A stretch of DNA of 26,031 nt from IMG/VR virus record IMGVR_UViG_3300024417_000004, positions 1-26,031 of that record, one strand, 5' to 3'. The stretch comes from a virus. A program made the position numbers and the translations under genes. The notes under the pieces are model-generated. The model was not told the origin of the DNA. It searched no databases and saw nothing but the letters and a program-made list of their open reading frames with translations. Positions 7,335-14,711 of the stretch are shown in pieces (the first letter of the stretch is position 1; each line of letters begins with the position of its first letter).

Positions 7335-7568
7335 ATGGAAGAAAACATCACAGTAACCCTCCGCTACGGTCTCACTAACACAGTAACCCGCAGCTTCCCA
7401 GAAGATACTACAGTATCTGACATCCTCGCAGACCGTTCAATCCTTGCAGCACTGTCCGCTCCCGAATCAGTATCAGCCGTAGCCAACGGCGTTACTCTTG
7501 ACGGATCAAACATGCTTCACGGCTTAGGTACTATTACACTGGAGCAACAAGCCTCCAGCAAAGCGTAA
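7335..7568 (+). CDS. Ubiquitin-like (beta-grasp) small protein, Ubl
   Basis: This is a 77-residue protein whose order of segments fits a beta-grasp fold. A first hairpin is ITVTLRYGLTNTVTRSF (residues 4-20), then EDTTVSDILAD leads into a helix to about 38, and strands follow around VSAVANGVTLD and GTITLEQQ. The pattern FPxxTTVxDIL followed by VxAxxNGVxL resembles ThiS/MoaD/Ubl-type and PRTRC-C-like proteins. The C-terminus is LEQQASSKA, not Gly-Gly, so either the conjugated residue differs or the tail is trimmed. I prefer the ATG at 7335 (AATAACAAAATG) over a TTG at 7287, whose extra 16 residues are low-complexity. E2-like, E1-like and JAMM genes follow, which makes a conjugated modifier the best reading. 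A terminator separates it from them. Confidence 0.7.
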   Translation: MEENITVTLRYGLTNTVTRSFPEDTTVSDILADRSILAALSAPESVSAVANGVTLDGSNMLHGLGTITLEQQASSKA

Positions 7569-7617
7569 GTAGTACCGTCCTAAGCAAGACATGAAACTGC
7601 TTCCTCTTTTGTGTTAT

Positions 7618-7637
7618 CGTATACGTGCGTGTATACG
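7618..7637. promoter_or_regulatory. Palindromic element CGTATAC-n6-GTATACG
   Basis: A perfect 7-base inverted repeat with a 6-base spacer lies between the Ubl stop codon and the terminator. It could be a protein-binding operator or part of an RNA structure that modulates read-through into the enzyme genes. Confidence 0.4.
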
Positions 7638-7646
7638 TCGTGTGTA

Positions 7647-7678
7647 CCTGTCGTCTCTCCGTGAGGCGGCAGGTTTTT
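7647..7678 (+). terminator. Intrinsic terminator between Ubl and E2-like genes
   Basis: CCTGTCGTCTC (7647-7657) pairs with GAGGCGGCAGG (7663-7673) with two G-U pairs and a five-base loop, followed directly by TTTTT. It ends 14 bases before the E2-like ATG. Partial termination here would give more Ubl transcript than enzyme transcript. Confidence 0.8.
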
Positions 7679-7692
7679 ACCTTTAACTTACT

Positions 7693-8580
7693 ATGAATAA
7701 TCCACATCAAGAATACGTATTAAATGCCGACGGCAACTTCTACAAACGCACAGTCCTTGAGACAGTTGTGTGTGACCAAGAAGAAGCTATGGCTACTATC
7801 AAAACAAAGCCTTTGTTCTTCGTAAACAAGTTTACAAAGTCTTTTACAGTCGAATCCGAACTAACAGGTGGTGCTAAAAAATACAACATGTACTCAGCCA
7901 ACCACATCTCACCAACAGGTAACTCTCCTATTCAACTGTCCTTTGTAGAAGCACCTTACTTCTACTTCAGAGGTGCAAATATATTTTGCAGACGCCGTGG
8001 AGAAGAGTTCCCCGAACATTACAAGCTACACATCCCTCATCAAAACGATTCACCGCTTGAAGAATCACCAACACTCAAAGTTAAGAGTGCTGATGAACTA
8101 CAAAACCAAGTTCGCTGGCAACCATCGCTCGACGGTTTACGACTGTTTTTCATGTTCAGCCATTCTAAGCACCCATATAATGACTCTTTCTTAATTACAG
8201 CGCAGTCAAGCCCTTATGTCTTTGTATACGATCCCGTAACAAAACAAAGTTATGCACCACACCTAGCAAACGTTTTCGATCGCGGAGACATCTGCACAGG
8301 AGATACGTTTCCAGACAGTGCAAATAACTTTGAAAACATAGAAAACGACGACTTGCTTGGCTTAATTAAAAGAAGCATGCTGCACCTAAACACATCCCGC
8401 TGCAACAATGACTTACGTGCTGACCTACAGCTGGAAGCTGAAAACCTTAAGTTTGACGAAACAGGTAACAGCATCCGTGTACTGACTAGTGAAGGTGTAC
8501 CCAGCAAATCTAGTTTCTATCAACCAATTAACCACGACTCAATATTGAGCTTTACAACATGGCTGAACCAACAAACATAA
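7693..8580 (+). CDS. E2-like (PRTRC-B-type) conjugating protein, putative
   Basis: This 295-residue protein resembles PRTRC system protein B, which has been linked to the E2 ubiquitin-conjugating fold. The core lies at about 150-230: strands around LRLFFMFS and SSPYVFVYDP, then the segment APHLANVFDRGDICTGD, which corresponds to the E2-type 'HxN ... G.iC' active-site region. Cys201 (codon 8293-8295) is the candidate catalytic cysteine. The N-terminal 140 residues (KPLFFVNKFTKSFTVESE, PIQLSFVEAPYFYF) are beta-rich and typical of the PRTRC-B N-terminal region. The next gene starts 22 bases before its stop. The fold call is from motif reading plus gene context. An alternative is a PRTRC-B-like protein without E2 activity. 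Confidence 0.65.
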   Translation: MNNPHQEYVLNADGNFYKRTVLETVVCDQEEAMATIKTKPLFFVNKFTKSFTVESELTGGAKKYNMYSANHISPTGNSPIQLSFVEAPYFYFRGANIFCRRRGEEFPEHYKLHIPHQNDSPLEESPTLKVKSADELQNQVRWQPSLDGLRLFFMFSHSKHPYNDSFLITAQSSPYVFVYDPVTKQSYAPHLANVFDRGDICTGDTFPDSANNFENIENDDLLGLIKRSMLHLNTSRCNNDLRADLQLEAENLKFDETGNSIRVLTSEGVPSKSSFYQPINHDSILSFTTWLNQQT

Positions 8581-8885
8581 CAGACGCACTCCAAGATTGT
8601 CGAACCTCTATTCACCGATGGCACGAAAATCCATGGGAGTTTAGTCGTAATGACTTAGAACAGCTACACTCAGTACTACCTGGGAGAGAAGCAAAACATT
8701 TAGATACACATCCAATCGATCACGGACTCGACAAAGATGATCTCCGCATCTTATTCAAAATCCTTGCAAAAGATCTTCCTGAGTGTGGTCGTAAGCGTGG
8801 TGCAATACTTCGCTACATTGACGCATACAAACAACCAAAACAAGAACTAGGTAAGAACCTATACAGATTCTTAAAATCAAAATGA
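8559..8885 (+). CDS. Unrecognised small protein inside the Ubl-conjugation cassette
   Basis: This is a 108-residue, mostly helical, basic protein. It has a His/Trp-rich N-terminal half (SIHRWHENPWEF, His37, His47, His51, His55) and a C-terminal helix with DDLRILFKILAKDL and GAILRYIDAYK. It has only two cysteines (14 and 76), so it is not a RING-type E3. It overlaps the E2-like gene by 22 bases and the E1-like start by four (ATGA), which ties its synthesis to both. Position between E2 and E1 suggests an adaptor, a substrate receptor or a regulator of the pathway. The family is unknown. Confidence 0.7.
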   Translation: MAEPTNITDALQDCRTSIHRWHENPWEFSRNDLEQLHSVLPGREAKHLDTHPIDHGLDKDDLRILFKILAKDLPECGRKRGAILRYIDAYKQPKQELGKNLYRFLKSK

Positions 8886-9598
8886 AACCAAAACTCAACG
8901 CAGTAATTATCGGTGCAGGCGGCGTAACCAGCTACATGCTACCAGCTCTTAAAAACAGCTTCGACCTAACAGCTACTATCATTGACGGTGACAAACTTGA
9001 GAAACACAACCTTGACCGCCAGCTGTTCCGAAACAATGCAGTCGGACAGTACAAAGCAGTAGCATTACTCAAGCAGTACAACTTTCGTAAGAACGAAGGT
9101 CACGCTGTTCGAGAATACTTCAGCGAAGACATGCTCAACACCGAGTACAAAATATTCTTTGCTGATGCTGACGTATACATCTGCGCAGTAGACAACCATC
9201 CAGCTCGCAAAGCTGTACTGGCTGCAGCTAAGAAGTACAATAAACCCGTTGTTATATGTGCTAACGAGTACCACACAAGTCAGGCGTTCTACTACGACCC
9301 GTCGATGGAGTACGACTTCCCAATGATCGATCCAATCGCTCGCTACCCTGAGATTGCCACAGACAAGTCAGGCAGCCCAATCAGCTGTCAGGGTCTTGCG
9401 CTTGAGTCAGACCCACAACTTGCCATTGCAAATCAACTTGCAGCAAGCTTTGCCAACTACCTATTATGGTCTTGGCTCGGTATTCCTGCGCAACCCGATC
9501 TGCTGCCTTACATGCCTATCGAGTTTCAAAGTACATTCTCTCGTATGCAAACAATCACAGTTGAAGACTTAAAGAACATCGAACAAAAAGCATCATGA
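8882..9598 (+). CDS. ThiF/E1-like Ubl-activating adenylyltransferase
   Basis: This 238-residue protein is a minimal E1-like domain. The Rossmann glycine loop is AVIIGAGGVTS (GAGGV at 11-15). DGDKLEKHNLDRQLF carries Asp35/Asp37, Asn43, Arg46 and Gln47 of the adenylation site. Lys58 (GQYKAVAL) and Asp104 (CAVDNHPARK) complete the set typical of the family. Cys169 in SPISCQG is a candidate thioester cysteine. It would adenylate the C-terminus of the Ubl and pass it to the E2-like protein, or directly to a target. The closest named family is the PRTRC ThiF protein. It overlaps its neighbours by four bases on both sides (ATGA), a classic coupled arrangement. Confidence 0.85.
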   Translation: MKPKLNAVIIGAGGVTSYMLPALKNSFDLTATIIDGDKLEKHNLDRQLFRNNAVGQYKAVALLKQYNFRKNEGHAVREYFSEDMLNTEYKIFFADADVYICAVDNHPARKAVLAAAKKYNKPVVICANEYHTSQAFYYDPSMEYDFPMIDPIARYPEIATDKSGSPISCQGLALESDPQLAIANQLAASFANYLLWSWLGIPAQPDLLPYMPIEFQSTFSRMQTITVEDLKNIEQKAS

Positions 9599-10797
9599 AC
9601 CAAGAACAAATAATCTACGAAAACAAGTTATACAACGAAGTAAACACTGACTTGTTTACAACGTATCAAGAAGTAGAAACATTCTCTACAGAAAGCATTA
9701 CTCCTGTATTCAAAGGTGCTAAGATTCCACGTCACATGTGGAAAAACATCTTAGCCTTCATGAAACAATCATATGATCAGTTCAAGTCAGAAACACTAGT
9801 CTATCTGTTCTATGACGAAAAGTCCAAAACACCTTGGGACTGGTGGGTTCCCCCGCAAGAAACCGCAGGCATGACTGTTGAATCCTCACCCGAAGATCCA
9901 AAGTACCAAGAACAACGTAAGTTGTATTCAGACACCATGTTCGGCACTGTACACCATCATTGCTCTACATCAGCGTTCCAATCTGGTACTGACGAAGCCG
10001 ACGAGGTCAACCGAGAAGGTATCCACTTTACCGTTGGTCATATGGACAACGAAGAAGGATTTGACATACACTGTCGTATCACAATCGGTGGTTGTCACGC
10101 AGAGATCGACGCTGGTACTTACATTGAACAGGCTGGAGACCCGTTCAAAAAGACTGCAGCAATACCCGATCAAATGAAACAAGAAATTACAAAGTACTTG
10201 CATACAAAAGACATTGTAAATTTAAACCCAGACTATAAAAAAATCCCGTTTACTCAAATGAGTAACGTAACCAAAAGAACCTACACAGTAAAATCCTATA
10301 AAAATAAATACCCAACACAATTAGGTTGGAACTACGGCAACCACGAGTTATCGGCAAACTGGTACGACCACAACATATCAAAAAAAAACCAAACAGAAGA
10401 AATGGTAGAATGCGCAAGTGATTCTGAACTCACAGGGCATGACGCCCTAGCAGATGAACTAGTGAATTTAATCCAAACAGACTATGAATACGAAGACATT
10501 CTTATCAAGTATTATGATTACATCGGCGATAATGCAAGCAGCTGCCAAGTGTATACAGGGAAAATGCAAAACACAAGAATTGCAAAAGACCTTAAAGCAC
10601 TGTACGATAACAACAAGTTCCTTAGCTCAGAAGAAGGCAAAGAAGCTCTTATCCTCACTAAGGAATTCTTATTCGATTGGGCAAAAGGCAACGGACTTGA
10701 CACAACCATCAACGACCTCAAGTATGGACTCGGAGAGTTACAGTACTATGAAGACGGAGAAGGAATTCAATCAATGGTTACGGAGGATGTTTTATGA
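9595..10797 (+). CDS. JAMM/MPN+ (JAB) metalloprotease with C-terminal extension, putative deconjugase
   Basis: This 400-residue protein carries a complete JAMM zinc site: His120-His-His122, seven residues, then Ser130-Gly-Thr-Asp133 (HxHx7SxxD), with Glu66 in SETLVYLFYDE as the upstream acid. Residues 1-190 form the JAB domain (GIHFTVGHMDNEEGFDIHCR, CHAEIDAGTYI). Residues about 190-400 are unrecognised, mostly helical and acidic. JAMM proteases cleave isopeptide or peptide bonds after ubiquitin-like tails, so it would recycle conjugates or trim the Ubl precursor. In PRTRC cassettes the A protein is the JAB member. The gene starts on the E1 stop (ATGA) and its end overlaps the nuclease gene by 50 bases. 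Confidence 0.82.
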   Translation: MNQEQIIYENKLYNEVNTDLFTTYQEVETFSTESITPVFKGAKIPRHMWKNILAFMKQSYDQFKSETLVYLFYDEKSKTPWDWWVPPQETAGMTVESSPEDPKYQEQRKLYSDTMFGTVHHHCSTSAFQSGTDEADEVNREGIHFTVGHMDNEEGFDIHCRITIGGCHAEIDAGTYIEQAGDPFKKTAAIPDQMKQEITKYLHTKDIVNLNPDYKKIPFTQMSNVTKRTYTVKSYKNKYPTQLGWNYGNHELSANWYDHNISKKNQTEEMVECASDSELTGHDALADELVNLIQTDYEYEDILIKYYDYIGDNASSCQVYTGKMQNTRIAKDLKALYDNNKFLSSEEGKEALILTKEFLFDWAKGNGLDTTINDLKYGLGELQYYEDGEGIQSMVTEDVL

Positions 10798-11146
10798 AAA
10801 TATTCCTACTAAATGCCTTGTACAACGTATCGAGAATACTACGTCTAATGGCATCCCTGACATCATGGTTATCCTTCCAAATCGAATGGTGCTTGTTGAA
10901 AGCAAGTTTGAAACTAAAAAGATTCGACCAGAACAGGCTGCCTTCCAAATCAAAACCAACTCCATTATCAAAGACTCCCTCAACACCTGCATCACCCTCG
11001 CAGCCTACCCAAAAACCAACAGGTTTATAATGCTGCGCTTTGATACTGGATCTATCACAGAAGAAGGTATAAAATGTGAAAGCGAAGTAGTCTTTTCTCT
11101 CGACAAAGATGGTTTTAACGACTTTCTTAACTACATAACTTTATAA
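10748..11146 (+). CDS. VRR-NUC family nuclease
   Basis: This 132-residue protein shows the PD-(D/E)xK signature of VRR-NUC proteins: NGIPDIMVIL (Asp38), a strand, then MVLVESKFE (Glu51, Lys53), followed by RPEQAAF with the family's conserved Gln63. The acidic residues at the N-terminus (TEKEF) fit the first helix. Such single-domain phage nucleases act on branched or damaged DNA (Holliday junction or structure-specific). I chose the ATG at 10748 (MKTEKEF); an ATG at 10724 would add eight residues. It overlaps the JAMM gene, so it is co-translated with the Ubl cassette and could be a partner or just the next replication gene. Confidence 0.8.
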   Translation: MKTEKEFNQWLRRMFYENIPTKCLVQRIENTTSNGIPDIMVILPNRMVLVESKFETKKIRPEQAAFQIKTNSIIKDSLNTCITLAAYPKTNRFIMLRFDTGSITEEGIKCESEVVFSLDKDGFNDFLNYITL

Positions 11147-11291
11147 CAATTTTGACAGATACCGAAGTAAGTCACTGCGACCGAAATAGAGTACAACTCA
11201 AAAGAGCGACTCTTTACAGCTCTTCAAATTGTAAAGACTAGGCGACATCGCGCATACCAAAGAGGTCACTCGCACCGTCCTTCCTAGATAA

Positions 11292-11320
11292 CTGACTGTA
11301 TGCCCTAAGTAAACAGTCAG
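11292..11320. other. Stem-loop in the 195-base gap after the nuclease
   Basis: CTGACTGT (11292-11299) pairs with ACAGTCAG (11313-11320). It is followed by AATTTATTATACATACATT just before the next ATG. The rest of 11147-11341 holds no gene. A TTGACA at about 11153 could be a -35 element but no matching -10 is clear. Confidence 0.5.
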
Positions 11321-11341
11321 CCAATTTATTATACATACATT

Positions 11342-11587
11342 ATGGAACCAATACAACTAGACCACGTACAAGAGTTCGGCTCAATCAAAGAAACAATGGA
11401 CATTGTTAACAAAGGCACAGAGCGCCTACTGAAACAAGACGTTCTCGCTGAAGAAAGAGCAGCGGTAGCTTGGGGCTTTGCTAACGGACTCCTTCGAGTA
11501 AAAAGCGAATCTGAAATTAACTTAGAGCTAAGAGAAAAACCTTGGCTAAAGATCAACAAAACAATACAAGCTAATGAAGATCTATGA
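11342..11587 (+). CDS. Small hypothetical protein upstream of endolysin
   Basis: This is an 81-residue, mostly helical protein (FGSIKETMDIVNKGTERLLK, LAEERAAVAWGFANGLL), unrecognised. It ends four bases into the endolysin gene (ATGA overlap), so the two are translated together. It shows no signal peptide and no membrane span. It could be a regulator or a companion of the endolysin, but position is the only hint. Confidence 0.6.
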   Translation: MEPIQLDHVQEFGSIKETMDIVNKGTERLLKQDVLAEERAAVAWGFANGLLRVKSESEINLELREKPWLKINKTIQANEDL

Positions 11588-12024
11588 ACTCCCTATCAAT
11601 CATGACTCTAATACAAGCTTTAATCCTAGTAGAAAGCAACAACAATGACCGAGCAGTGGGCGATGATGGACTAGCATACGGTTGCTTACAAATACATAAA
11701 ATTTATGTAGAAGACGTTAACCGTATATTAGGTGAAGATAGATATGTACACGTTGACGCATTTAATCGACACGATTCGATAGATATGTTTATAACGTACA
11801 CAAGTCACTACGCTACATACACAAGACTAGGTAGAGAACCAACACCAGAAGATTTCGTTCGTATACACAACGGCGGTCCTAATGGGTGGAAAAAACCCGC
11901 AACAAAGAAACACTGGAACAAAGTTAAAGATACACTAGATGATTATGCAAAACGACCTTTTTCAAATCCCCCGCAGCGAAAAACCAGCACTAGACTTACC
12001 TCCAGTAATGCAGCCAAAAAGTAA
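11584..12024 (+). CDS. Lysozyme-like endolysin (transglycosylase-type fold)
   Basis: This is a 146-residue protein. ALILVESNNNDRAVGDDGLA contains the probable catalytic Glu17, and YGCLQIHKIYVEDVNRILG and HNGGPNGWKKPATKKHW follow. This combination (ESNNN...GD..AYG..QI...HNGG..G) is characteristic of phage lysozyme-superfamily muramidases. It would degrade host peptidoglycan at lysis. No clear signal peptide is present, so export would depend on a holin. Holin- and spanin-like genes are found on the minus strand at 24452-25070. The last 86 bases overlap the polymerase gene, and the C-terminal 20 residues (Ser/Thr/Lys-rich) are probably a tail created by that overlap. Confidence 0.78.
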   Translation: MNSLSIMTLIQALILVESNNNDRAVGDDGLAYGCLQIHKIYVEDVNRILGEDRYVHVDAFNRHDSIDMFITYTSHYATYTRLGREPTPEDFVRIHNGGPNGWKKPATKKHWNKVKDTLDDYAKRPFSNPPQRKTSTRLTSSNAAKK

Positions 12025-13819
12025 CTGGCGACCTCCTGCACAGCTACCAAAGTTCGACAAAGTCATTGCCATTGACTTAGAAACCTGCGACCCCAACCTA
12101 AAGAAAAGCGGACCCTCTTACAAACGAGGAGAAGGTAAAGTAGTTGGCATTGCTATTGCCGACGAGCATCAACAAGTTTATCTACCCATCGACCACCAAG
12201 GTGGTGACAACCTAGACAAAAAGCTAATATGTCACTACGTACAAAGCGTAATCAACGAAAGTACTGAGATACTATTTGCAAACGCAGCCTATGACCTAGG
12301 CTGGCTCGCTATCCTAGGCATGACAATTAACTGCCCAGTGCGAGACGTACAGATTGCAGAAGCATTGATTGACGAAGAACAGTTCTCATACAGCCTCAAT
12401 AATCTATCTAAGAAATACCTCAAGCGTACTAAGTTTGAAGACAACCTGAAGAAAGCAGCAGAAGCCTATGGAGTAGACCCCAAGGGTGGTATGTGGAAGC
12501 TACCAGCACGTCACGTAGGCGAGTATGCCGAGATAGATGCTCGTAACACTTGGGACATATACCAGCACCAAAAGCCTGTCCTACAAGAACAAGACTTGTG
12601 GACTGTATGGGAAATGGAGTGCAAGCTCACACCCGTACTTGTCCACATGACAATGAAAGGTGTACCTGTTAACGTCGACGGCGCTGATAAATTAAACGAA
12701 GAACTCAAGACAAAAGAAAAACAACTAAAACATCACTTCTCTGACCTAGACATCTGGTCTCCTGTACAACTAGCAAGGCATATCGAAAAGCTAGGCTTTA
12801 TCGTACCTAAGACAGAAAAAGGCAATCCTTCCGTAGATAAAGACTTCCTAATTAACTGCGACCACCCTGAAATTAAACTAATTCATGAAGCAAGAAGCAT
12901 TAACCGACTCCGAAAAGTCTTTGTTGAAGACATCATTCTCAACCAAAATTATAAAGGACGAATCCACGCAGACTTCAAACAGGTTGCATCGGACTCTGGT
13001 GGCACTCGTTCAGGGAGGTTATCTTCATCCAACCCAAACATGCAACAAGTCCCTAAGCGAAGTGATATCGGTAAAGCTATCCGAAGTCTCTACGTTGCAG
13101 AACCAGATACACTCTGGTGTAAAGCAGATTACAGTTCACAAGAACCACGACTCCAAGTACACTACGCACTCCTCGGAGAATTTGGACAGCCCCTGCCTAA
13201 AGCAGTACAAGCCAAAGAAGCATTCAAGCGAGGAGAAAAGCTATACACGTTCTTTGAAAAGACCACAGGACTCCCTTACGATACCTGTAAAATGTTATGT
13301 CTAGGTATCAGTTACGGTATGGGTATGAAGAAGATGGCAAAAACGCTCAACATATCTGAAGAAGAATGCAAAGCTACTATGCGTAAATTTAACAGCGAAG
13401 CGCCATTCCTAAAAGTCTTGTTTGATAACGCAATGAACGTTGCAAGCTCTCGTGGTTATATCAAAACAATTATGGGACGCAGAGCACGATTTGACTTCTG
13501 GACACCAAGCTTTGAAGAGAAACCAGTAAAAGGATACGGTCCAGCCAGAGGAAAGTACCCAGACAAACCACTCCAACGTTCTTTTACAAGTAAAGCACTA
13601 AACAGGCTTATTCAAGGAAGTGCGGCAGACCAAGCAAAGAAAGCTATGATTGACGCTTATGATGCTGGTTTTGACATGCGTTTGCCAGTACACGATGAGA
13701 TCAACGCTATGGTTACTTCAGAAAAAGAAAGTTTAGACTTGAAGTTGATCATGGAAAATGCTATACCGCTCAAAGTACCAGTTATTGCCGATATTGATCT
13801 CGGTCCTACTTGGTGCTAA
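11939..13819 (+). CDS. Family A DNA polymerase with 3'-5' exonuclease
   Basis: This 626-residue protein is the replicative polymerase. Exonuclease motifs are intact: Exo I AIDLETCD (Asp46, Glu48), Exo II FANAAYDLGW (Asp119) and Exo III YAEID (Tyr196, Asp200). Polymerase motif A is KADYSSQEPRL (Asp397, Glu402), motif B is KMLCLGISYG (Lys451 to Gly460) and motif C is PVHDEINA (His585, Asp586, Glu587). No 5'-3' exonuclease domain is present. In motif B the residue equivalent to E. coli Phe762 is Leu455. The start is the ATG at 11939, inside the endolysin gene; ATG 11945 is a near alternative. It heads a dense replication operon. Confidence 0.95.
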   Translation: MIMQNDLFQIPRSEKPALDLPPVMQPKSNWRPPAQLPKFDKVIAIDLETCDPNLKKSGPSYKRGEGKVVGIAIADEHQQVYLPIDHQGGDNLDKKLICHYVQSVINESTEILFANAAYDLGWLAILGMTINCPVRDVQIAEALIDEEQFSYSLNNLSKKYLKRTKFEDNLKKAAEAYGVDPKGGMWKLPARHVGEYAEIDARNTWDIYQHQKPVLQEQDLWTVWEMECKLTPVLVHMTMKGVPVNVDGADKLNEELKTKEKQLKHHFSDLDIWSPVQLARHIEKLGFIVPKTEKGNPSVDKDFLINCDHPEIKLIHEARSINRLRKVFVEDIILNQNYKGRIHADFKQVASDSGGTRSGRLSSSNPNMQQVPKRSDIGKAIRSLYVAEPDTLWCKADYSSQEPRLQVHYALLGEFGQPLPKAVQAKEAFKRGEKLYTFFEKTTGLPYDTCKMLCLGISYGMGMKKMAKTLNISEEECKATMRKFNSEAPFLKVLFDNAMNVASSRGYIKTIMGRRARFDFWTPSFEEKPVKGYGPARGKYPDKPLQRSFTSKALNRLIQGSAADQAKKAMIDAYDAGFDMRLPVHDEINAMVTSEKESLDLKLIMENAIPLKVPVIADIDLGPTWC

Positions 13820-13830
13820 TCAAATACAAT

Positions 13831-14112
13831 ATGCAAGATACAGAACAAGACATACTAGAAGAAGCCCTGAGTATCACTCAAGGCGACCGACAAGAGGACT
13901 ACGGAGACTGCAAAGTAGAGTTAGAGAGAGTTGCCACACTGTGGTCAGTAATCTTTAACACTACAGTAAACGCTAATCAAGTAGCCCTCGCAATGATTGC
14001 CTTAAAAATGACAAGGCAGATGAACAAAAACAAAAGAGATAATTGGGTTGACATTGCAGGTTATGCAAGAGTCGGCTATATCGCAACAAAACCAAATAAT
14101 AACAATGACTGA
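13831..14112 (+). CDS. DUF6378-like small phage protein
   Basis: This 93-residue helical protein matches a common phage family. The motif EALSITQGDRQEDYGD is followed by ATLWSVIFNTTVNANQVAL, ALKMTRQMNKNKRDNWVDIA and GYARVGY. This is the layout of DUF6378-type proteins found next to nucleotide or DNA metabolism genes. The fold resembles all-alpha NTP-pyrophosphohydrolase (MazG-like) proteins but key acidic residues are not clearly all present. The ATG at 13831 (AATACAATATG) is preferred to a TTG at 13810. Its stop overlaps the next start by eight bases. Confidence 0.7.
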   Translation: MQDTEQDILEEALSITQGDRQEDYGDCKVELERVATLWSVIFNTTVNANQVALAMIALKMTRQMNKNKRDNWVDIAGYARVGYIATKPNNNND

Positions 14113-14689
14113 TGAACTACTACAAGAAAGTGACGTTATACCTATTGCATCGATCGAAGGATTTGATACAGGGTCTGTCCCCGCTGGAGACTTGGCTGAA
14201 ATTAAAAATCTGGGCGAAGCTCTTAACGACTTGGATCAAAACATCCTTGAAGAAGAAGGTAAAATTAGTGCTCTTAAAGCTAATCGTAAAAAGATAGCAG
14301 AAGAGTTGCTTCCAGACTTAATGGAAAAAGTTGGACTTAAGCTTATTCAACTTAACGACGACACCAAGATTCAGCTTAACGACTTCGTTGACGCTCGAAT
14401 CAAAGACCCGCAAACTGCATTTGACTGGTTGCGTGAAACTAACAATGATAGTATCATCAAGAATCAACTTAGTATTACACTAGGACGAGACCAAGATGCA
14501 CTAGCAAAAGAAATACAAGATTTAATTGAAGAGTCGTTCAGTGTGACTGCTGATGCAAAGATCAGTATTCACCACGCAACTCTCAAGTCTTTCTGTCGTG
14601 ACGCTCTGGACAACCCAGAGCTGGCAGAATCCTTACCTCGTGAAGCCTTTGGTATCTACCAAGGAACACGAGCGAAAATAACCCGATAA
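14105..14689 (+). CDS. Replication-module protein with coiled coil
   Basis: This is a 194-residue protein starting MTDELLQ at 14105 (AATAACAATG). Residues about 25-70 form a charged coiled coil (LGEALNDLDQNILEEEGKIS, LKANRKKIAEELLPDLMEKV). It is followed by a small beta segment (LKLIQLNDDTKIQLNDFVDA) and a helical domain (PQTAFDWLRETN, REAFGIYQG). Similar proteins are widespread in phage replication clusters just upstream of an SSB-like protein, but I know of no proven function. It overlaps the DUF6378-like gene by eight bases and is followed 22 bases later by the SSB-like gene. Confidence 0.6.
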   Translation: MTDELLQESDVIPIASIEGFDTGSVPAGDLAEIKNLGEALNDLDQNILEEEGKISALKANRKKIAEELLPDLMEKVGLKLIQLNDDTKIQLNDFVDARIKDPQTAFDWLRETNNDSIIKNQLSITLGRDQDALAKEIQDLIEESFSVTADAKISIHHATLKSFCRDALDNPELAESLPREAFGIYQGTRAKITR

Positions 14690-14711
14690 ATAGAAAAGAG
14701 AAATAAGAATC

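Noticed and set aside
8559-8885. RING-type E3 ligase in the Ubl cassette
   Set aside because: Only two cysteines and no paired Cys/His spacing are present.
10484-10747. Upstream extension of the VRR-NUC gene
   Set aside because: The first 88 residues would overlap the JAMM gene's reading frame and are Ser/Thr/Lys-rich shadow sequence; the domain starts at MKTEKEF (10748).
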